Source: WLMZ01 sp037139095
Lineage (GTDB): Bacteria; Actinomycetota; Acidimicrobiia; Acidimicrobiales; Ilumatobacteraceae
DNA: 64,000 nt
Direction of reading: 5' to 3'
Assembly: GCA_037139095.1 (NCBI GenBank)
Contig: JBAXHD010000003.1
Span: 1 to 64,000 of the forward strand
In this document: positions 1 through 8,481 of the stretch, in pieces
Numbering within the stretch: the first letter of the stretch is position 1
How the letters are laid out: every line of letters starts with the position of its first letter
Position numbers and translations under genes: made by a program
The notes under the pieces: model-generated
Told to the model about the DNA's origin: nothing
Databases searched by the model: none
What the model saw: only the letters and a program-made list of their open reading frames with translations

Positions 1-31
1 ACTCGTCGAGAGCTAACGAATAACGCGAATG

Positions 32-55
32 GGCCGGGGGCAACAGCCTCCGGCC
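32..55. terminator. Hairpin near window start
   Basis: A nine-base-pair inverted repeat with one mismatch (GGCCGGGGG, six-base loop, CCTCCGGCC) sits near the window start. It lies downstream of the two minus-strand tRNA genes and could end their transcript, or end a plus-strand gene that lies before the window. No T tract follows on either side, so its role as a terminator is only inferred. The rest of positions 1-217 shows no gene. Confidence 0.4.
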
Positions 56-217
56 TATCGTGCATTCTGAGGCGAAAGCACCGTGAATCTGGCGATAGCC
101 AATGCGGTGGCAAATGTGTGGTTCGGCGCTGCGGCAGTCGGTGGGTGTCGGACGATGCGGCGTCTCAGCAACATTCAGCAGAACGTTGCGAGTCGGCTGC
201 AATGGCCCAAAGAAACA

Positions 218-292
218 TGGTGCGCCCCCTGGGTTTCGAACCCAGAACCTGCGGATTAAGAGTCCGTTGCTCTGCCGTTGAGCTAGAGGCGC
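218..292 (-). tRNA. tRNA-Lys (anticodon CTT)
   Basis: On the minus strand the sequence folds into a full cloverleaf. The acceptor stem is GCGCCTC paired with GGGGCGC, the T arm is CTGGG-TTCGAAA-CCCAG, and the anticodon loop is CTCTTAA, giving anticodon CTT (Lys, codon AAG). The discriminator base A is followed by an encoded CCA at 218-220. The adjacent tRNA-His lies in the same orientation about 80 bp upstream, so the two may share a transcript. Confidence 0.95.
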
Positions 293-374
293 ATGTAGCC
301 GTTGGATTGTATGAGCAAGCGCGAGCCTGCCCAAAATCTACGACCCAGACCCGGGCGAACCCGAACCTGATGAG

Positions 375-448
375 GGTGACCGACGGGGCTCGAACCCGCG
401 ACTTTCAGTACCACAAACTGACGCTCTACCAGCTGAGCTACGACCACC
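375..448 (-). tRNA. tRNA-His (anticodon GTG)
   Basis: The minus strand folds into a cloverleaf with an anticodon stem TCAGT/ACTGA around the loop TTGTGGT, so the anticodon is GTG (His). The acceptor stem is GTGGTCG/CGGTCAC. The identity features of bacterial tRNA-His are present: an extra G before position 1 (complement of 448) facing C73 (complement of 375). CCA is not encoded; the bases after C73 read CTC. Confidence 0.93.
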
Positions 449-590
449 ATGAGGATGCACAGTCTGCCACGGATTGCCTCGATTCACACAACCCATTCTC
501 GGTCTCGTTCGAGATGCAGGAAGTTGCCCGGAGACGGCCGTTTCGATTGCGTGGTATCGTCACCACAACGTATTTCACAGGGGTGATCCC

Positions 591-1964
591 ATGAGCGCAT
601 CCGATTCAACGCTCAGCAATGATTTGACCAAACGAGCTCACGAGATCACTCGTCGCGAACTCGCCCTCTACGTCTCACGCACCAAGCGTTCGCAGGCGGT
701 TACCCAACGTGCTCGCAAGGTGATGCCCTTGGGTGTGCCTTCCAGCTTTCAGGCCTATGACCCTCACCCCATCGTGGTGAGCCGCTCACAGGGCAGCTGG
801 ATGGAAGATGTCGACGGCAATCGCTACACCGACTACGACATGGGCTTTGGGGCGTTGTTCGCCGGGCATTGTCACCCAGCGGTTCGTTCGGCCATCGAGG
901 CACAGCTTGACGACGGCACGTTGTTTGTCACGCCATGCGAGTCCAACTCCGAAGTCGCCGAGATGCTCGGTGCGCGCTATGGCTTGCCGATGTGGCGGTT
1001 CACCAATAGCGGCACCGAAGCCACGATGGACGCCATCCGCGTTGCCCGCGGCGCAACGGGCCGCGAAAAGATCGTCAAGGTCGAGGGTGGCTATCACGGC
1101 CACCACGACGAAGTAATGATCTCGATGAAGCCGCCGCTTGATCTCGCCGGCCCGGCCGACAATCCCACACCGGTGCCCGGAACCGCTGGCGTCACCAACG
1201 CCGTGCTCGGCGACACCATCGTCATTCCATACAACGACCCCGAGGCGCTCGAGCGTGCACTGCGCGGCGGCGACGTGGCCTGTTTCATCGTCGAGCCGGT
1301 GATGGAAAACATCGGCATCTGCAAGCCGTTGCCGGGCTATCTCGAAGCGGTGCGCGAGATCACTCAGCGCTATGGCACCTTGTTGGTGTTCGACGAAGTG
1401 AAGACCGGTATCACGGCAAGTTGGGGCGGGGCCACTGGGGCTCTCGGCGTTACCCCCGACTTGGTGGCTCTCGCCAAGAGCATCGGCGGCGGCCTTCCCT
1501 TAGGCGCGTTTGGCGGCAAGGCCGAATACATGGACCAGATCACATCGGGTCGCGTGGTTCACCTCGGCACATACAACGGCAACCCGTTGTGCATGGCCGC
1601 TGCCAAAGCGGTGTTGTCTGAGGTGTGTACCCCCGAGGCCACCGACGGATGTATCGATCGCAATCGCGAGCTCCTTGTGGCGTGCGATGCCATCATCGAT
1701 CGTGCCGGCATCGCTGCTCATGCCGTGCAGTTCGGTGCCAAGGGCTGCATTACCTGGTCGGCCAACCCGGTGCGCAACTATCGCGACTACAAGAACACCG
1801 ACTTTGATCTTGCCTTTGCGCAGTGGATTCACGGCATCAACCGGGGCATCTTGCTGCCACCGGGCCTCGACGAGCAGTGGCTGATTTCGATCATGCACAG
1901 CAACGCCGATGCCATGCGCTACGCCGCAGTGTTCGAAGAGTTCGTGGCCGAACTCATCGCCTAA
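591..1964 (+). CDS. Glutamate-1-semialdehyde aminomutase-like class III aminotransferase
   Basis: A 457-residue PLP-dependent class III aminotransferase most like glutamate-1-semialdehyde 2,1-aminomutase (HemL). Visible family features are FTNSGTEATMDAIRVARG near the cofactor phosphate site, the GGYHGHHD segment, VFDEVKTG, and the PLP lysine in LAKSIGGGLPLGAFGG. It is somewhat longer than a usual HemL (about 430 residues). The ATG at 591 is preceded by CAGGGGTG, an acceptable ribosome binding site; the frame stays open upstream but without family similarity. No heme genes adjoin it, so it may be a HemL paralogue acting on another amino or keto substrate rather than the tetrapyrrole enzyme. 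It converges on the next gene with a gap of 6 bp. Confidence 0.8.
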   Translation: MSASDSTLSNDLTKRAHEITRRELALYVSRTKRSQAVTQRARKVMPLGVPSSFQAYDPHPIVVSRSQGSWMEDVDGNRYTDYDMGFGALFAGHCHPAVRSAIEAQLDDGTLFVTPCESNSEVAEMLGARYGLPMWRFTNSGTEATMDAIRVARGATGREKIVKVEGGYHGHHDEVMISMKPPLDLAGPADNPTPVPGTAGVTNAVLGDTIVIPYNDPEALERALRGGDVACFIVEPVMENIGICKPLPGYLEAVREITQRYGTLLVFDEVKTGITASWGGATGALGVTPDLVALAKSIGGGLPLGAFGGKAEYMDQITSGRVVHLGTYNGNPLCMAAAKAVLSEVCTPEATDGCIDRNRELLVACDAIIDRAGIAAHAVQFGAKGCITWSANPVRNYRDYKNTDFDLAFAQWIHGINRGILLPPGLDEQWLISIMHSNADAMRYAAVFEEFVAELIA

Positions 1965-1970
1965 GGGTTG

Positions 1971-2786
1971 CTAACTCCAGCGGCGTTGCTCTGTGTAGCG
2001 GGTGCGTATTGGCTGCGACCAACGATCCCGCCGCCGCGCCGCGGCCGCTGAGGCCAAGCACGCCGCGCCACCAAGGCCAATGAGTGCGGCGGCGAGCATC
2101 AGCCGGCCAAGTGTGGTTCGTGCCATGTTGGGCAAGATCGAGGCCCACGCGTTATCTGAAAACAGCGGAAGTATCAGCGCTGGCACGATGAATCCGAAGA
2201 TCACCAGCATCAGTGCGGTTCCGAGCAACAGCACGCTGAGCGCGCGGAGTTGCTCTGCGCGATTGGGTCGGGTGGCGAGGCCGGCGAGAATGAGCAAGGT
2301 TGCGGCGGCACCCGAAATTGGAACGAGCCAGTTCAGAACTTGGCGGGTAGTCGACATTGCTCCAATGGTTGGTACTGCAATGGCTGCAGGGGCAACTGTG
2401 GCGGCGAGTTGATTGCCAACTAACGGCACCATCTGCTCGGCGGTGATGAACACGGGCTTGGTGCTTGCACCAATGAGATGAGCGTGCGCTTGGGCAATGA
2501 CGCCCGCCAACAGATCAGATCCCTCGCCGGTGGCAGCTCCTGCTGCAACAACCTGTTGCACGAGCGCTGGGTTTTGTCCGAGCGTAGGAGCCGCAGCTTG
2601 AGCCACAACTTGGCCGATTTCGTTGCGGATTGCTGCGTCGCGGAGCACTTGATGGCTGGTGTTGTACGAGCGGCCGGTAGAGAACGAGGTGAGCTGCAAC
2701 CATGCGCCGCCGAGAGCGAGGCTTCCGAGCGCAGCAGCGGCGCCCAACAACAATCCTGAAAGTGAGTTGCGCACGGCTGCAATCAT
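1971..2786 (-). CDS. Putative integral membrane protein of unknown function
   Basis: A 271-residue protein I do not recognise. It has an N-terminal hydrophobic segment (about residues 8-30), then a polar, Ala/Gln-rich region of about 110 residues likely outside the membrane, then three more hydrophobic segments (about 150-170, 180-205 and 225-250) and a basic tail ending in several arginines. This suggests four membrane helices with an extracytoplasmic loop between the first two. No catalytic motif is visible. It faces away from the DUF983-like gene, their starts being only about 40 bp apart, so both promoters must lie in that short gap or the genes are leaderless. Confidence 0.65.
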   Translation of the reverse strand: MIAAVRNSLSGLLLGAAAALGSLALGGAWLQLTSFSTGRSYNTSHQVLRDAAIRNEIGQVVAQAAAPTLGQNPALVQQVVAAGAATGEGSDLLAGVIAQAHAHLIGASTKPVFITAEQMVPLVGNQLAATVAPAAIAVPTIGAMSTTRQVLNWLVPISGAAATLLILAGLATRPNRAEQLRALSVLLLGTALMLVIFGFIVPALILPLFSDNAWASILPNMARTTLGRLMLAAALIGLGGAACLASAAAARRRDRWSQPIRTRYTEQRRWS

Positions 2787-2827
2787 CGCATCTTCGGCTG
2801 GCTCAAAGTGGTAGCTACGCTGATCGC

Positions 2828-3259
2828 ATGTCTGTGACTCGTCCCTCGGTGCCGCTGATGTTTCGCCGAGCAGCGATGTTGCAGTGCGCGTGGTGTGGCG
2901 ATCGACCCGGATTTCGGCGTGGTTGGTTCCGGCGTCACGACTCGTGCCAACACTGCGGCTTATCTGTGCAACGGGGTCACGATGGCTTCGAATTGGGCGC
3001 CGCCACGATGAACGTGATGATCATGCTGGCAACGCTGGTGGTTGCCGGGGGAGTGTCGGTGGTGATCACCTATCCCGATGTGGCCGTCAAACCGTTGATG
3101 CTGGTATTGGGGGCGGTGGCGATCGTGCTGCCCGTGGTGCTGTATCCGTTCAGTTACACACTCTGGTTTGCGGTGGAATTGCTGATGGATCCGCCGTCTG
3201 ATGAGTGGCTCGCCCGGGCGGCCGAGACGATTTCGGAGATTCCCGTCCCGAATGCTTGA
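2828..3259 (+). CDS. DUF983-like small membrane protein
   Basis: A 143-residue protein with two N-terminal CxxC pairs (CAWCGDRPGF and, after about 18 residues, SCQHCGL) resembling a small zinc ribbon. Two adjacent hydrophobic helices follow (about residues 60-80 and 86-108), then a short acidic tail. This layout matches the DUF983 family of small membrane proteins, whose function is not established. The ATG at 2828 gives the compact form. Its stop codon overlaps the predicted -35 element of recA, so the recA promoter starts exactly where this gene ends. Confidence 0.65.
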   Translation: MSVTRPSVPLMFRRAAMLQCAWCGDRPGFRRGWFRRHDSCQHCGLSVQRGHDGFELGAATMNVMIMLATLVVAGGVSVVITYPDVAVKPLMLVLGAVAIVLPVVLYPFSYTLWFAVELLMDPPSDEWLARAAETISEIPVPNA

Positions 3260-3284
3260 TCGAACGCTTGTACGAAGTTACACT
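3256..3284 (+). promoter_or_regulatory. recA promoter with LexA-type SOS box in the spacer
   Basis: A -35 element TTGATC (3256-3261) and a -10 element TACACT (3279-3284) are separated by 17 bp. The spacer holds CGAACGCTTGTACG (3261-3274), which differs from the actinobacterial LexA consensus CGAAC-N4-GTTCG at one base. LexA bound there would block RNA polymerase, as expected for an SOS-induced recA. The predicted start near 3291 leaves a leader of about 160 nt before the recA ATG, long for this genome. Confidence 0.7.
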
Positions 3285-3452
3285 CCTGTCGTTCGCCGCT
3301 CGCAGTACTTCACCGAATGTGGTTCATGGTTCTCGGTAACCCTGTAACACCCCTTTCGTATGGTGCCGCTCAGCGAATCGGGCCTGAGATATTGGCCCCG
3401 CAGCGATTACTGAGACAGACAACTAAGAGACGAAAGAAGTAGGGAGAACATC

Positions 3453-4496
3453 ATGGCGATGGAACGTGAAAAGGCGCTCGAGATGGCGCTGGCATCGATC
3501 GATAAGCAGTTCGGCAAGGGCTCCATCATGCGCATGGGCGAAAAGACATCGCTCGGTATCGACACGGTGTCCACCGGCGCTTTGGCGCTCGACCTCGCAC
3601 TCGGCATTGGCGGTCTGCCCCGTGGCCGTGTGGTCGAGATCTTCGGTCCAGAGTCCTCGGGTAAGTCCACGTTGGCCATGCACGTCGTGGCCGAGGCGCA
3701 GCGCAACGGCGGCATTTGCGCCTATGTCGATGCCGAGCACGCAATGGATCCCATCTACGCCCGTGCCATCGGCGTCGATATCGATCAGTTGCTTATCTCA
3801 CAGCCAGACACTGGCGAACAAGCACTTGAGATCGTCGACATGTTGGTGCGCTCCGGCGCTCTTGATGTGGTCGTCATCGACTCGGTGGCTGCACTCACAC
3901 CCCGTGCTGAAATCGAAGGCGAGATGGGTGACACTCATGTCGGCCTGCAGGCCCGCTTGATGAGCCAGGCATTGCGCAAGCTCACCGGCAACCTCAACAA
4001 GACCAACACGGTCGCCATCTTCATCAACCAGTTGCGCGAAAAGATCGGCGTCATGTTCGGTTCGCCCGAGACAACCCCCGGTGGCCGTGCGCTCAAGTTT
4101 TACTCGTCGGTCCGCCTCGACATTCGTCGTATCGAGAGCATCAAAGACGGTGCCGAAGTTGTCGGCTCACGCACCCGCGTCAAGGTCGTCAAGAACAAAG
4201 TCGCACCGCCGTTCCGTCAGGCCGAGTTCGACATCATGTACGGCAAGGGCATCAGCCGCGAGGGCTCGCTGCTCGATCTGGGTGTCGAGATGTCCATCAT
4301 CAAAAAGTCGGGTGCATGGTTCACCTACGAAGGTGAGCAGCTTGGCCAGGGTCGCGAGAACGCGAAGAACTACCTGCAGGCCAACCCGCAGCTGATGGTC
4401 GAGATTTCCGAGAAGGTACGTGGCCAAGCAGGCCTCGATGGCGACATCGATACCTTCGGCGCTAAAGACGACGAACCAATCTCACTCGAGTCATAA
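3453..4496 (+). CDS. recA: RecA recombinase
   Basis: RecA forms filaments on single-stranded DNA, drives strand exchange and triggers LexA self-cleavage. This 347-residue protein has the usual length and no intein. The Walker A motif GPESSGKST is at residues 65-73, the ATPase core includes VVVIDSVAAL, and the DNA-binding loop segment MSQALRKLTGNL is present. The chosen ATG at 3453 follows AGGGAGAACATC, a clear ribosome binding site; a second ATG two codons later is possible. A LexA-type box lies in the promoter. A strong hairpin follows the stop directly, and the recX gene that usually follows recA in this phylum is absent. Confidence 0.98.
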   Translation: MAMEREKALEMALASIDKQFGKGSIMRMGEKTSLGIDTVSTGALALDLALGIGGLPRGRVVEIFGPESSGKSTLAMHVVAEAQRNGGICAYVDAEHAMDPIYARAIGVDIDQLLISQPDTGEQALEIVDMLVRSGALDVVVIDSVAALTPRAEIEGEMGDTHVGLQARLMSQALRKLTGNLNKTNTVAIFINQLREKIGVMFGSPETTPGGRALKFYSSVRLDIRRIESIKDGAEVVGSRTRVKVVKNKVAPPFRQAEFDIMYGKGISREGSLLDLGVEMSIIKKSGAWFTYEGEQLGQGRENAKNYLQANPQLMVEISEKVRGQAGLDGDIDTFGAKDDEPISLES

Positions 4497-4498
4497 GA

Positions 4499-4540
4499 CG
4501 TGTGGCGGGGGTGCCGACCTCGGTCCGCCCCCGCCACACG
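4499..4540 (+). terminator. recA terminator hairpin
   Basis: A perfect 13-bp stem (CGTGTGGCGGGGG with its complement) around a 16-nt loop begins two bases after the recA stop codon. No T tract follows, as is common for intrinsic terminators in high-GC actinobacteria. It should separate recA from the reductase gene downstream. Confidence 0.75.
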
Positions 4541-4623
4541 CAGCTCGTGTGTCCAATCGAATGTGCTCCCGACTACCTTGGCGTGGCCGCCTGACAGACA
4601 TGCGTCACAAACTGGAGTACACC

Positions 4624-5619
4624 ATGAGCACCGTTCGCGCATTCACCGTTGGCAAGTCTGAGTCAGGCTGGACCCGCAACGTCACGCAACTCTCCAACGA
4701 TGCCCTCGGCGACGGCGATGTGTTGATCCGAGTTCAGTATTCGGGCATCAACTTCAAAGACGGTCTTGTCGGTTCCGAGACAGGTCGGGTGGCGCGCATT
4801 GACCCCATCGTGCCGGGCATCGACCTGGCCGGTGTTGTCGTCGAGAGCGCCGATCCTGCAATCGCTGTGGGCTCGTCGGTCTTGGCGCACGGCTACGACA
4901 TCGGTGTTGCTCACCACGGCGGCTACGCCCAGTTCGCTCGCATCCCGTCGGCATGGATCGTGCCGATGCCAGCGGGACTCGATGCTCGCACGGCAATGAT
5001 GGTCGGCACCGCCGGGTACACCGCGGCGTTGTCGGTTGATGCCCTGGAGCGCGCCGGACTAGTGGCCGGAGCCGGACCAGTTCTGGTCACCGGTGCCACG
5101 GGTGGCGTTGGTTCGATGGCCGTTGGCATGCTCGCCGCTCGTGGCCACGAAGTTGTTGCCAGCACCGGCAAGAGCGATCAGGCCGATTGGTTGCGCTCGT
5201 TGGGCGCCAGCGAAGTGATCGATCGCGCGGAGACCTCCGCCGAGTCCACACGTCCGCTCGAGCGTGAGCGTTGGGCCGGTTCGGTCGACTGCGTGGGCGG
5301 CTCCACATTGGCCTATGTCTTGCGCACGCTGCGCTACGGCGCCTCGGTTGCGGCCAGTGGTCTCACCGGCGGCACCGATCTGGGTACCACAGTGCATCCA
5401 TTTATCTTGCGCGGCGTGAACCTGCTCGGCATCGACAGTGTGCAGACCCCGTTGGCGCCACGCATCGCGATGTGGCAGCGCATCGCCACCGACCTTCGTC
5501 CGACCTGGCTCGACACCGAAGTTGCTCAGGTGATCGGCCTCGATCAACTTCCGGCCGAACTCGACCGCATCTTGGTGGGCGGCATGCGTGGGCGGGTCTT
5601 GGTCGATCCGCAGCTCTGA
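4624..5619 (+). CDS. AcuI/YhdH-like NADPH-dependent acrylyl-CoA reductase / quinone oxidoreductase
   Basis: A 331-residue zinc-independent medium-chain dehydrogenase. The N-terminal GroES-like domain includes YSGINFKDGL and IVPGIDLAGVV, and the Rossmann domain carries VTGATGGVGSMAVGML followed by GASEVIDR. This pattern and length fit the YhdH/AcuI group, which reduces acryloyl-CoA with NADPH; the exact substrate here is inferred. The ATG at 4624 is preceded by GGAG eight bases upstream. It takes the place expected for recX after recA, but the recA terminator should uncouple the two genes. Confidence 0.85.
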   Translation: MSTVRAFTVGKSESGWTRNVTQLSNDALGDGDVLIRVQYSGINFKDGLVGSETGRVARIDPIVPGIDLAGVVVESADPAIAVGSSVLAHGYDIGVAHHGGYAQFARIPSAWIVPMPAGLDARTAMMVGTAGYTAALSVDALERAGLVAGAGPVLVTGATGGVGSMAVGMLAARGHEVVASTGKSDQADWLRSLGASEVIDRAETSAESTRPLERERWAGSVDCVGGSTLAYVLRTLRYGASVAASGLTGGTDLGTTVHPFILRGVNLLGIDSVQTPLAPRIAMWQRIATDLRPTWLDTEVAQVIGLDQLPAELDRILVGGMRGRVLVDPQL

Positions 5620-5660
5620 GCGCTGCAGCCCGGCGCCGTGGCCCAGAGGTGAGCCGCGGC

Positions 5661-6425
5661 CTAGAGGTGATATGTCTCGGTGTTGCCGTCGACCCCAATG
5701 GCTTGGCCCGAGATCATCGCCGACGCGGGCGAGGCCAAGAACAGGCACATCGCTGCCACATCTGATGGTTCAACGAACCGCTTCAGCGACTGCCCGGACA
5801 CGTATTCGCTTTCGACAACCGATGCCGGCACGCCTCGGAGTTCGGCCTCGGCTGCAATCACGCCGTCCATACGCTCGCCACGAACCGAACCTGGGCAAAT
5901 GGCATTGCATCGAACTCCAGAAGGCCCGAGTTCAATAGCGAGCGACTTCGTGAGGCCAATGACGGCCCACTTCGCCGCTGCATATGGCGTGCGCATTCCA
6001 TAGCCAAATACGCCCGCCATCGACGACATGTTGATGATCGAACCATGGCCTTGGGCCTTCATCAATGGAGTAACTCGCCGAGCGCACAGGAAATGGGAAT
6101 CGAGGCTTGCCGCTAAGCAGGCGTGCCATTCGCTGATCGAGATGTCTTCGACCATCGCGGTGGGGCCCTTGGTGCCAGCGTTGTTAATCAATACATCGAC
6201 ACCGCCCATGTCAGCAACGGCCATATCGATCCATTCGTCGAGCGCAGCGCTATCGGTGAGATCTACCTGTGTTGCCCGCAGCGCAGGCGATTCGGAGCGA
6301 CACAACGAGATGGCCTGTTCGTCGATGTCGCAGAGGTGAACGGTGGCGCCAGACGCAGCGAACGTGTCGGCGATGACCCGGCCGATGCCCGCCGCTGCTG
6401 CTGTGATGAGAACGCGTTGAGACAC
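5661..6425 (-). CDS. SDR family NAD(P)-dependent oxidoreductase
   Basis: A 254-residue short-chain dehydrogenase/reductase. The NNAG motif, a catalytic Ser in the MSSMAG segment, and YAAAK (catalytic Tyr and Lys) are all visible. The cofactor-binding motif reads TAAAAGIG instead of the usual TGxxxGIG, so the first glycine is Ala. It starts at GTG 6425 with AAAGGA nine bases upstream. It is transcribed away from the peptide-type ABC operon, sharing a 234-bp intergenic region, and may serve the same catabolic function. The substrate cannot be told from sequence. Confidence 0.85.
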   Translation of the reverse strand: MSQRVLITAAAAGIGRVIADTFAASGATVHLCDIDEQAISLCRSESPALRATQVDLTDSAALDEWIDMAVADMGGVDVLINNAGTKGPTAMVEDISISEWHACLAASLDSHFLCARRVTPLMKAQGHGSIINMSSMAGVFGYGMRTPYAAAKWAVIGLTKSLAIELGPSGVRCNAICPGSVRGERMDGVIAAEAELRGVPASVVESEYVSGQSLKRFVEPSDVAAMCLFLASPASAMISGQAIGVDGNTETYHL

Positions 6426-6568
6426 GATGGTCCTTTGGTCGGCGACGGATGACGATCGACACTACCGAGCGTTGATAACTCGAATGAGTACAGCGCAGAT
6501 CACGGCAATTCGGCGGGTCACGCGGTGATGAATCGCAGAACGAGTGTTCCGGAAAACGGTGCGTGAAT

Positions 6569-6609
6569 TGTCAAGGATTCTTGACACTCCATAGGAGCGC
6601 CACTAACGT
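6569..6609 (+). promoter_or_regulatory. Promoter of the ABC/sulfatase operon with overlapping operator
   Basis: A -35 element TTGACA (6581-6586) and a -10 element TAACGT (6604-6609) are 17 bp apart. The -35 forms the right arm of a perfect inverted repeat, TGTCAAG-GATT-CTTGACA (6569-6586), the classic place for a repressor site. No regulator gene is adjacent, so the binding protein is unknown. The rest of the 234-bp gap to the divergent SDR gene shows no gene. Confidence 0.65.
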
Positions 6610-6659
6610 CCCGAGAGTTCCGAGAGACCTCAACTCGGACCAATCACATGGGGAGAGAA

Positions 6660-8363
6660 ATGAATTTTTCGAAACTTGATCGTGCCCGCCGCAGTGTCGG
6701 CCCACTCGAGAACGACCTGATCGACAGCTACGCAAATGGAGCCATCTCGCGCCGCACCTTTGTGACCCGCGGATCGGTCCTCGGTCTCGGCGTCGCATTC
6801 ATGGGCACCATCATCGCCGCCTGCGGTTCTGATGCAAAGACCCCGGCTGGCACCACTGCTAGCTCGGTAACCGGTGACACCACTGCTGGCACCCAAGTTG
6901 CTGGTGGAACAATCAAGCAGGGTGGCACCCTCAAGATCGCTGCGCAGAAGCCGGCCGGTCCTCTTGACCCAGTGGCGATGGCCAACTTGGGCACCTACAC
7001 CCCAGTGGTCATTTCGTTTGAGTACCTCGTGAACACCTTGGGCGCCGACTTGTCGCCAATGCTGGCCGAGTCGTGGAAGCCAAACGCTGATGGCAGCGTG
7101 TGGACCTTCAACCTCCGCAAGGGCGTCAAGTGGCACGACGGCAAGGACTTCACTTCTGCCGATGTCGTCGCCACGATGGACCGCTTGGCTGGCAGCAACC
7201 TGAAGGCATACATCACCGCTGGCTCCACTAAGGCAATCGACGCCAACACCGTCGAGATCACCTTGCTCGCTGCCGATGGTCAGTTCCCGTACCAGGTCGG
7301 CCCATACAACCCTCAGTCCGTGATCACCCCAGTCGACTACGTGCTCGGCACCACCCTCGACAAGGTTCCCAACGGCACCGGCCCATTCAAGCTCACCAAG
7401 TACGACGAGGCCGTTGGCGCTACCTACGTGGCCAACGCCGATTACTGGGATGGCAAGCCATACCTCGACTCGCTTGAGTTCACCTTCAACGAAGACCTCG
7501 CCACCTTGGTGTCAGGTATGCAGGCTGGCGAAGTCGATGCAATCGTGCAGTTCTCGGTCATCGGTGGCGACGCACTGCTCGCCGACGACAAGATCGACGT
7601 TGGCATCATCCACGGCTCGGCGCACCGCATGGTGTGGATGAACACCCGCGAAGGCGACTTCGTCGACAAGCGCGTTCGTCAGGCAGTTGCCCTCGGTATC
7701 GACCGTCAGGCACTCATTGACACCATCCTCAAGGGCAAGGGCGACATCGGCAACGATCACCCAATCGCTCCGATCTACCCATACTTCGATGCCTCGCAGG
7801 CACAGCGCACCCGCGACATCGAAAAGGCCAAGCAGTTGCTCAAGGATGCGGGCAAAGAGGGTCTCAAGACCACAATGTTCTTCCCCAAGCTTCAGGAGAT
7901 CCCCGAGCTTGCTCAGCTCATGCAGAGCCAGCTCAAGGAAATCGGCATGGACATCACCCTCCAGCAGGAGACCGAAGTCGATGGCATCGAGTGGTGCAAG
8001 GTCTATGACTCGAAAGTTGAGCCAGCAGGCTGCGACGGCGGCGGCGACTTCGGCATCGTCGACTACGGCCCACGTGGCGTTCCCGATGTGTACATCGTGA
8101 AGGCATACGCAACAGGCGAGTGGAACTCGGCTCACTACATCTCCGAGCCATTCCGCGCTGCAACCAAGGCATATCAGTCAGCTCTTACCGACGCCGATCG
8201 CAAGGCGCCAATCGCTGACATCCAAAAGATTGCCAACGAAGACGTGCCATACGTGATCCCATACTTCTACAACACGCTCTTCGCGAATAAGAAGACCGTG
8301 ACGGGAATTGTGGCCACGGGCCTCGGTCACTTCAACTGTGGCAAGGCCGGCTTCACTGCCTGA
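6660..8363 (+). CDS. Peptide/opine-type ABC transporter substrate-binding lipoprotein (SBP family 5), Tat-exported
   Basis: A 567-residue family 5 extracellular solute-binding protein (DppA/OppA fold) that should deliver its ligand to the permeases encoded next. The N-terminus carries a twin-arginine motif SRRTFV (residues 30-35), a hydrophobic stretch, and a lipobox IIAAC with the lipidated Cys at residue 55. It would therefore be exported folded and tethered to the outer face of the membrane. The mature domain includes the family signature-like segment VWTFNLRKGVKWHDGKDF. The ATG at 6660 follows GGGGAGAGA; an earlier in-frame ATG at 6648 has no such site. A hairpin follows before the permease genes, which usually lets the binding protein be made in excess. 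The family also binds non-peptide ligands. Confidence 0.88.
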   Translation: MNFSKLDRARRSVGPLENDLIDSYANGAISRRTFVTRGSVLGLGVAFMGTIIAACGSDAKTPAGTTASSVTGDTTAGTQVAGGTIKQGGTLKIAAQKPAGPLDPVAMANLGTYTPVVISFEYLVNTLGADLSPMLAESWKPNADGSVWTFNLRKGVKWHDGKDFTSADVVATMDRLAGSNLKAYITAGSTKAIDANTVEITLLAADGQFPYQVGPYNPQSVITPVDYVLGTTLDKVPNGTGPFKLTKYDEAVGATYVANADYWDGKPYLDSLEFTFNEDLATLVSGMQAGEVDAIVQFSVIGGDALLADDKIDVGIIHGSAHRMVWMNTREGDFVDKRVRQAVALGIDRQALIDTILKGKGDIGNDHPIAPIYPYFDASQAQRTRDIEKAKQLLKDAGKEGLKTTMFFPKLQEIPELAQLMQSQLKEIGMDITLQQETEVDGIEWCKVYDSKVEPAGCDGGGDFGIVDYGPRGVPDVYIVKAYATGEWNSAHYISEPFRAATKAYQSALTDADRKAPIADIQKIANEDVPYVIPYFYNTLFANKKTVTGIVATGLGHFNCGKAGFTA

Positions 8364-8387
8364 TTCTGAGTGAGCTAGAAACGTGTT

Positions 8388-8432
8388 CAGGCCTGTGGCC
8401 CGCTGCCGTATGGTGGCGTCGCCACAGGCCTG
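8388..8432 (+). terminator. Intercistronic hairpin after the binding-protein gene
   Basis: A perfect 12-bp stem (CAGGCCTGTGGC and its complement at 8421-8432) around a 21-nt loop lies between the binding-protein gene and the permease genes. ACGTGTTC occurs on both sides as a short direct repeat. It probably acts as a partial terminator or RNA-stabilising structure, lowering permease and ATPase levels relative to the binding protein. Confidence 0.65.
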
Positions 8433-8481
8433 ACGTGTTCATAACCCATGAGCGATCAATTGATTTCATGAAGGAGGCCTG

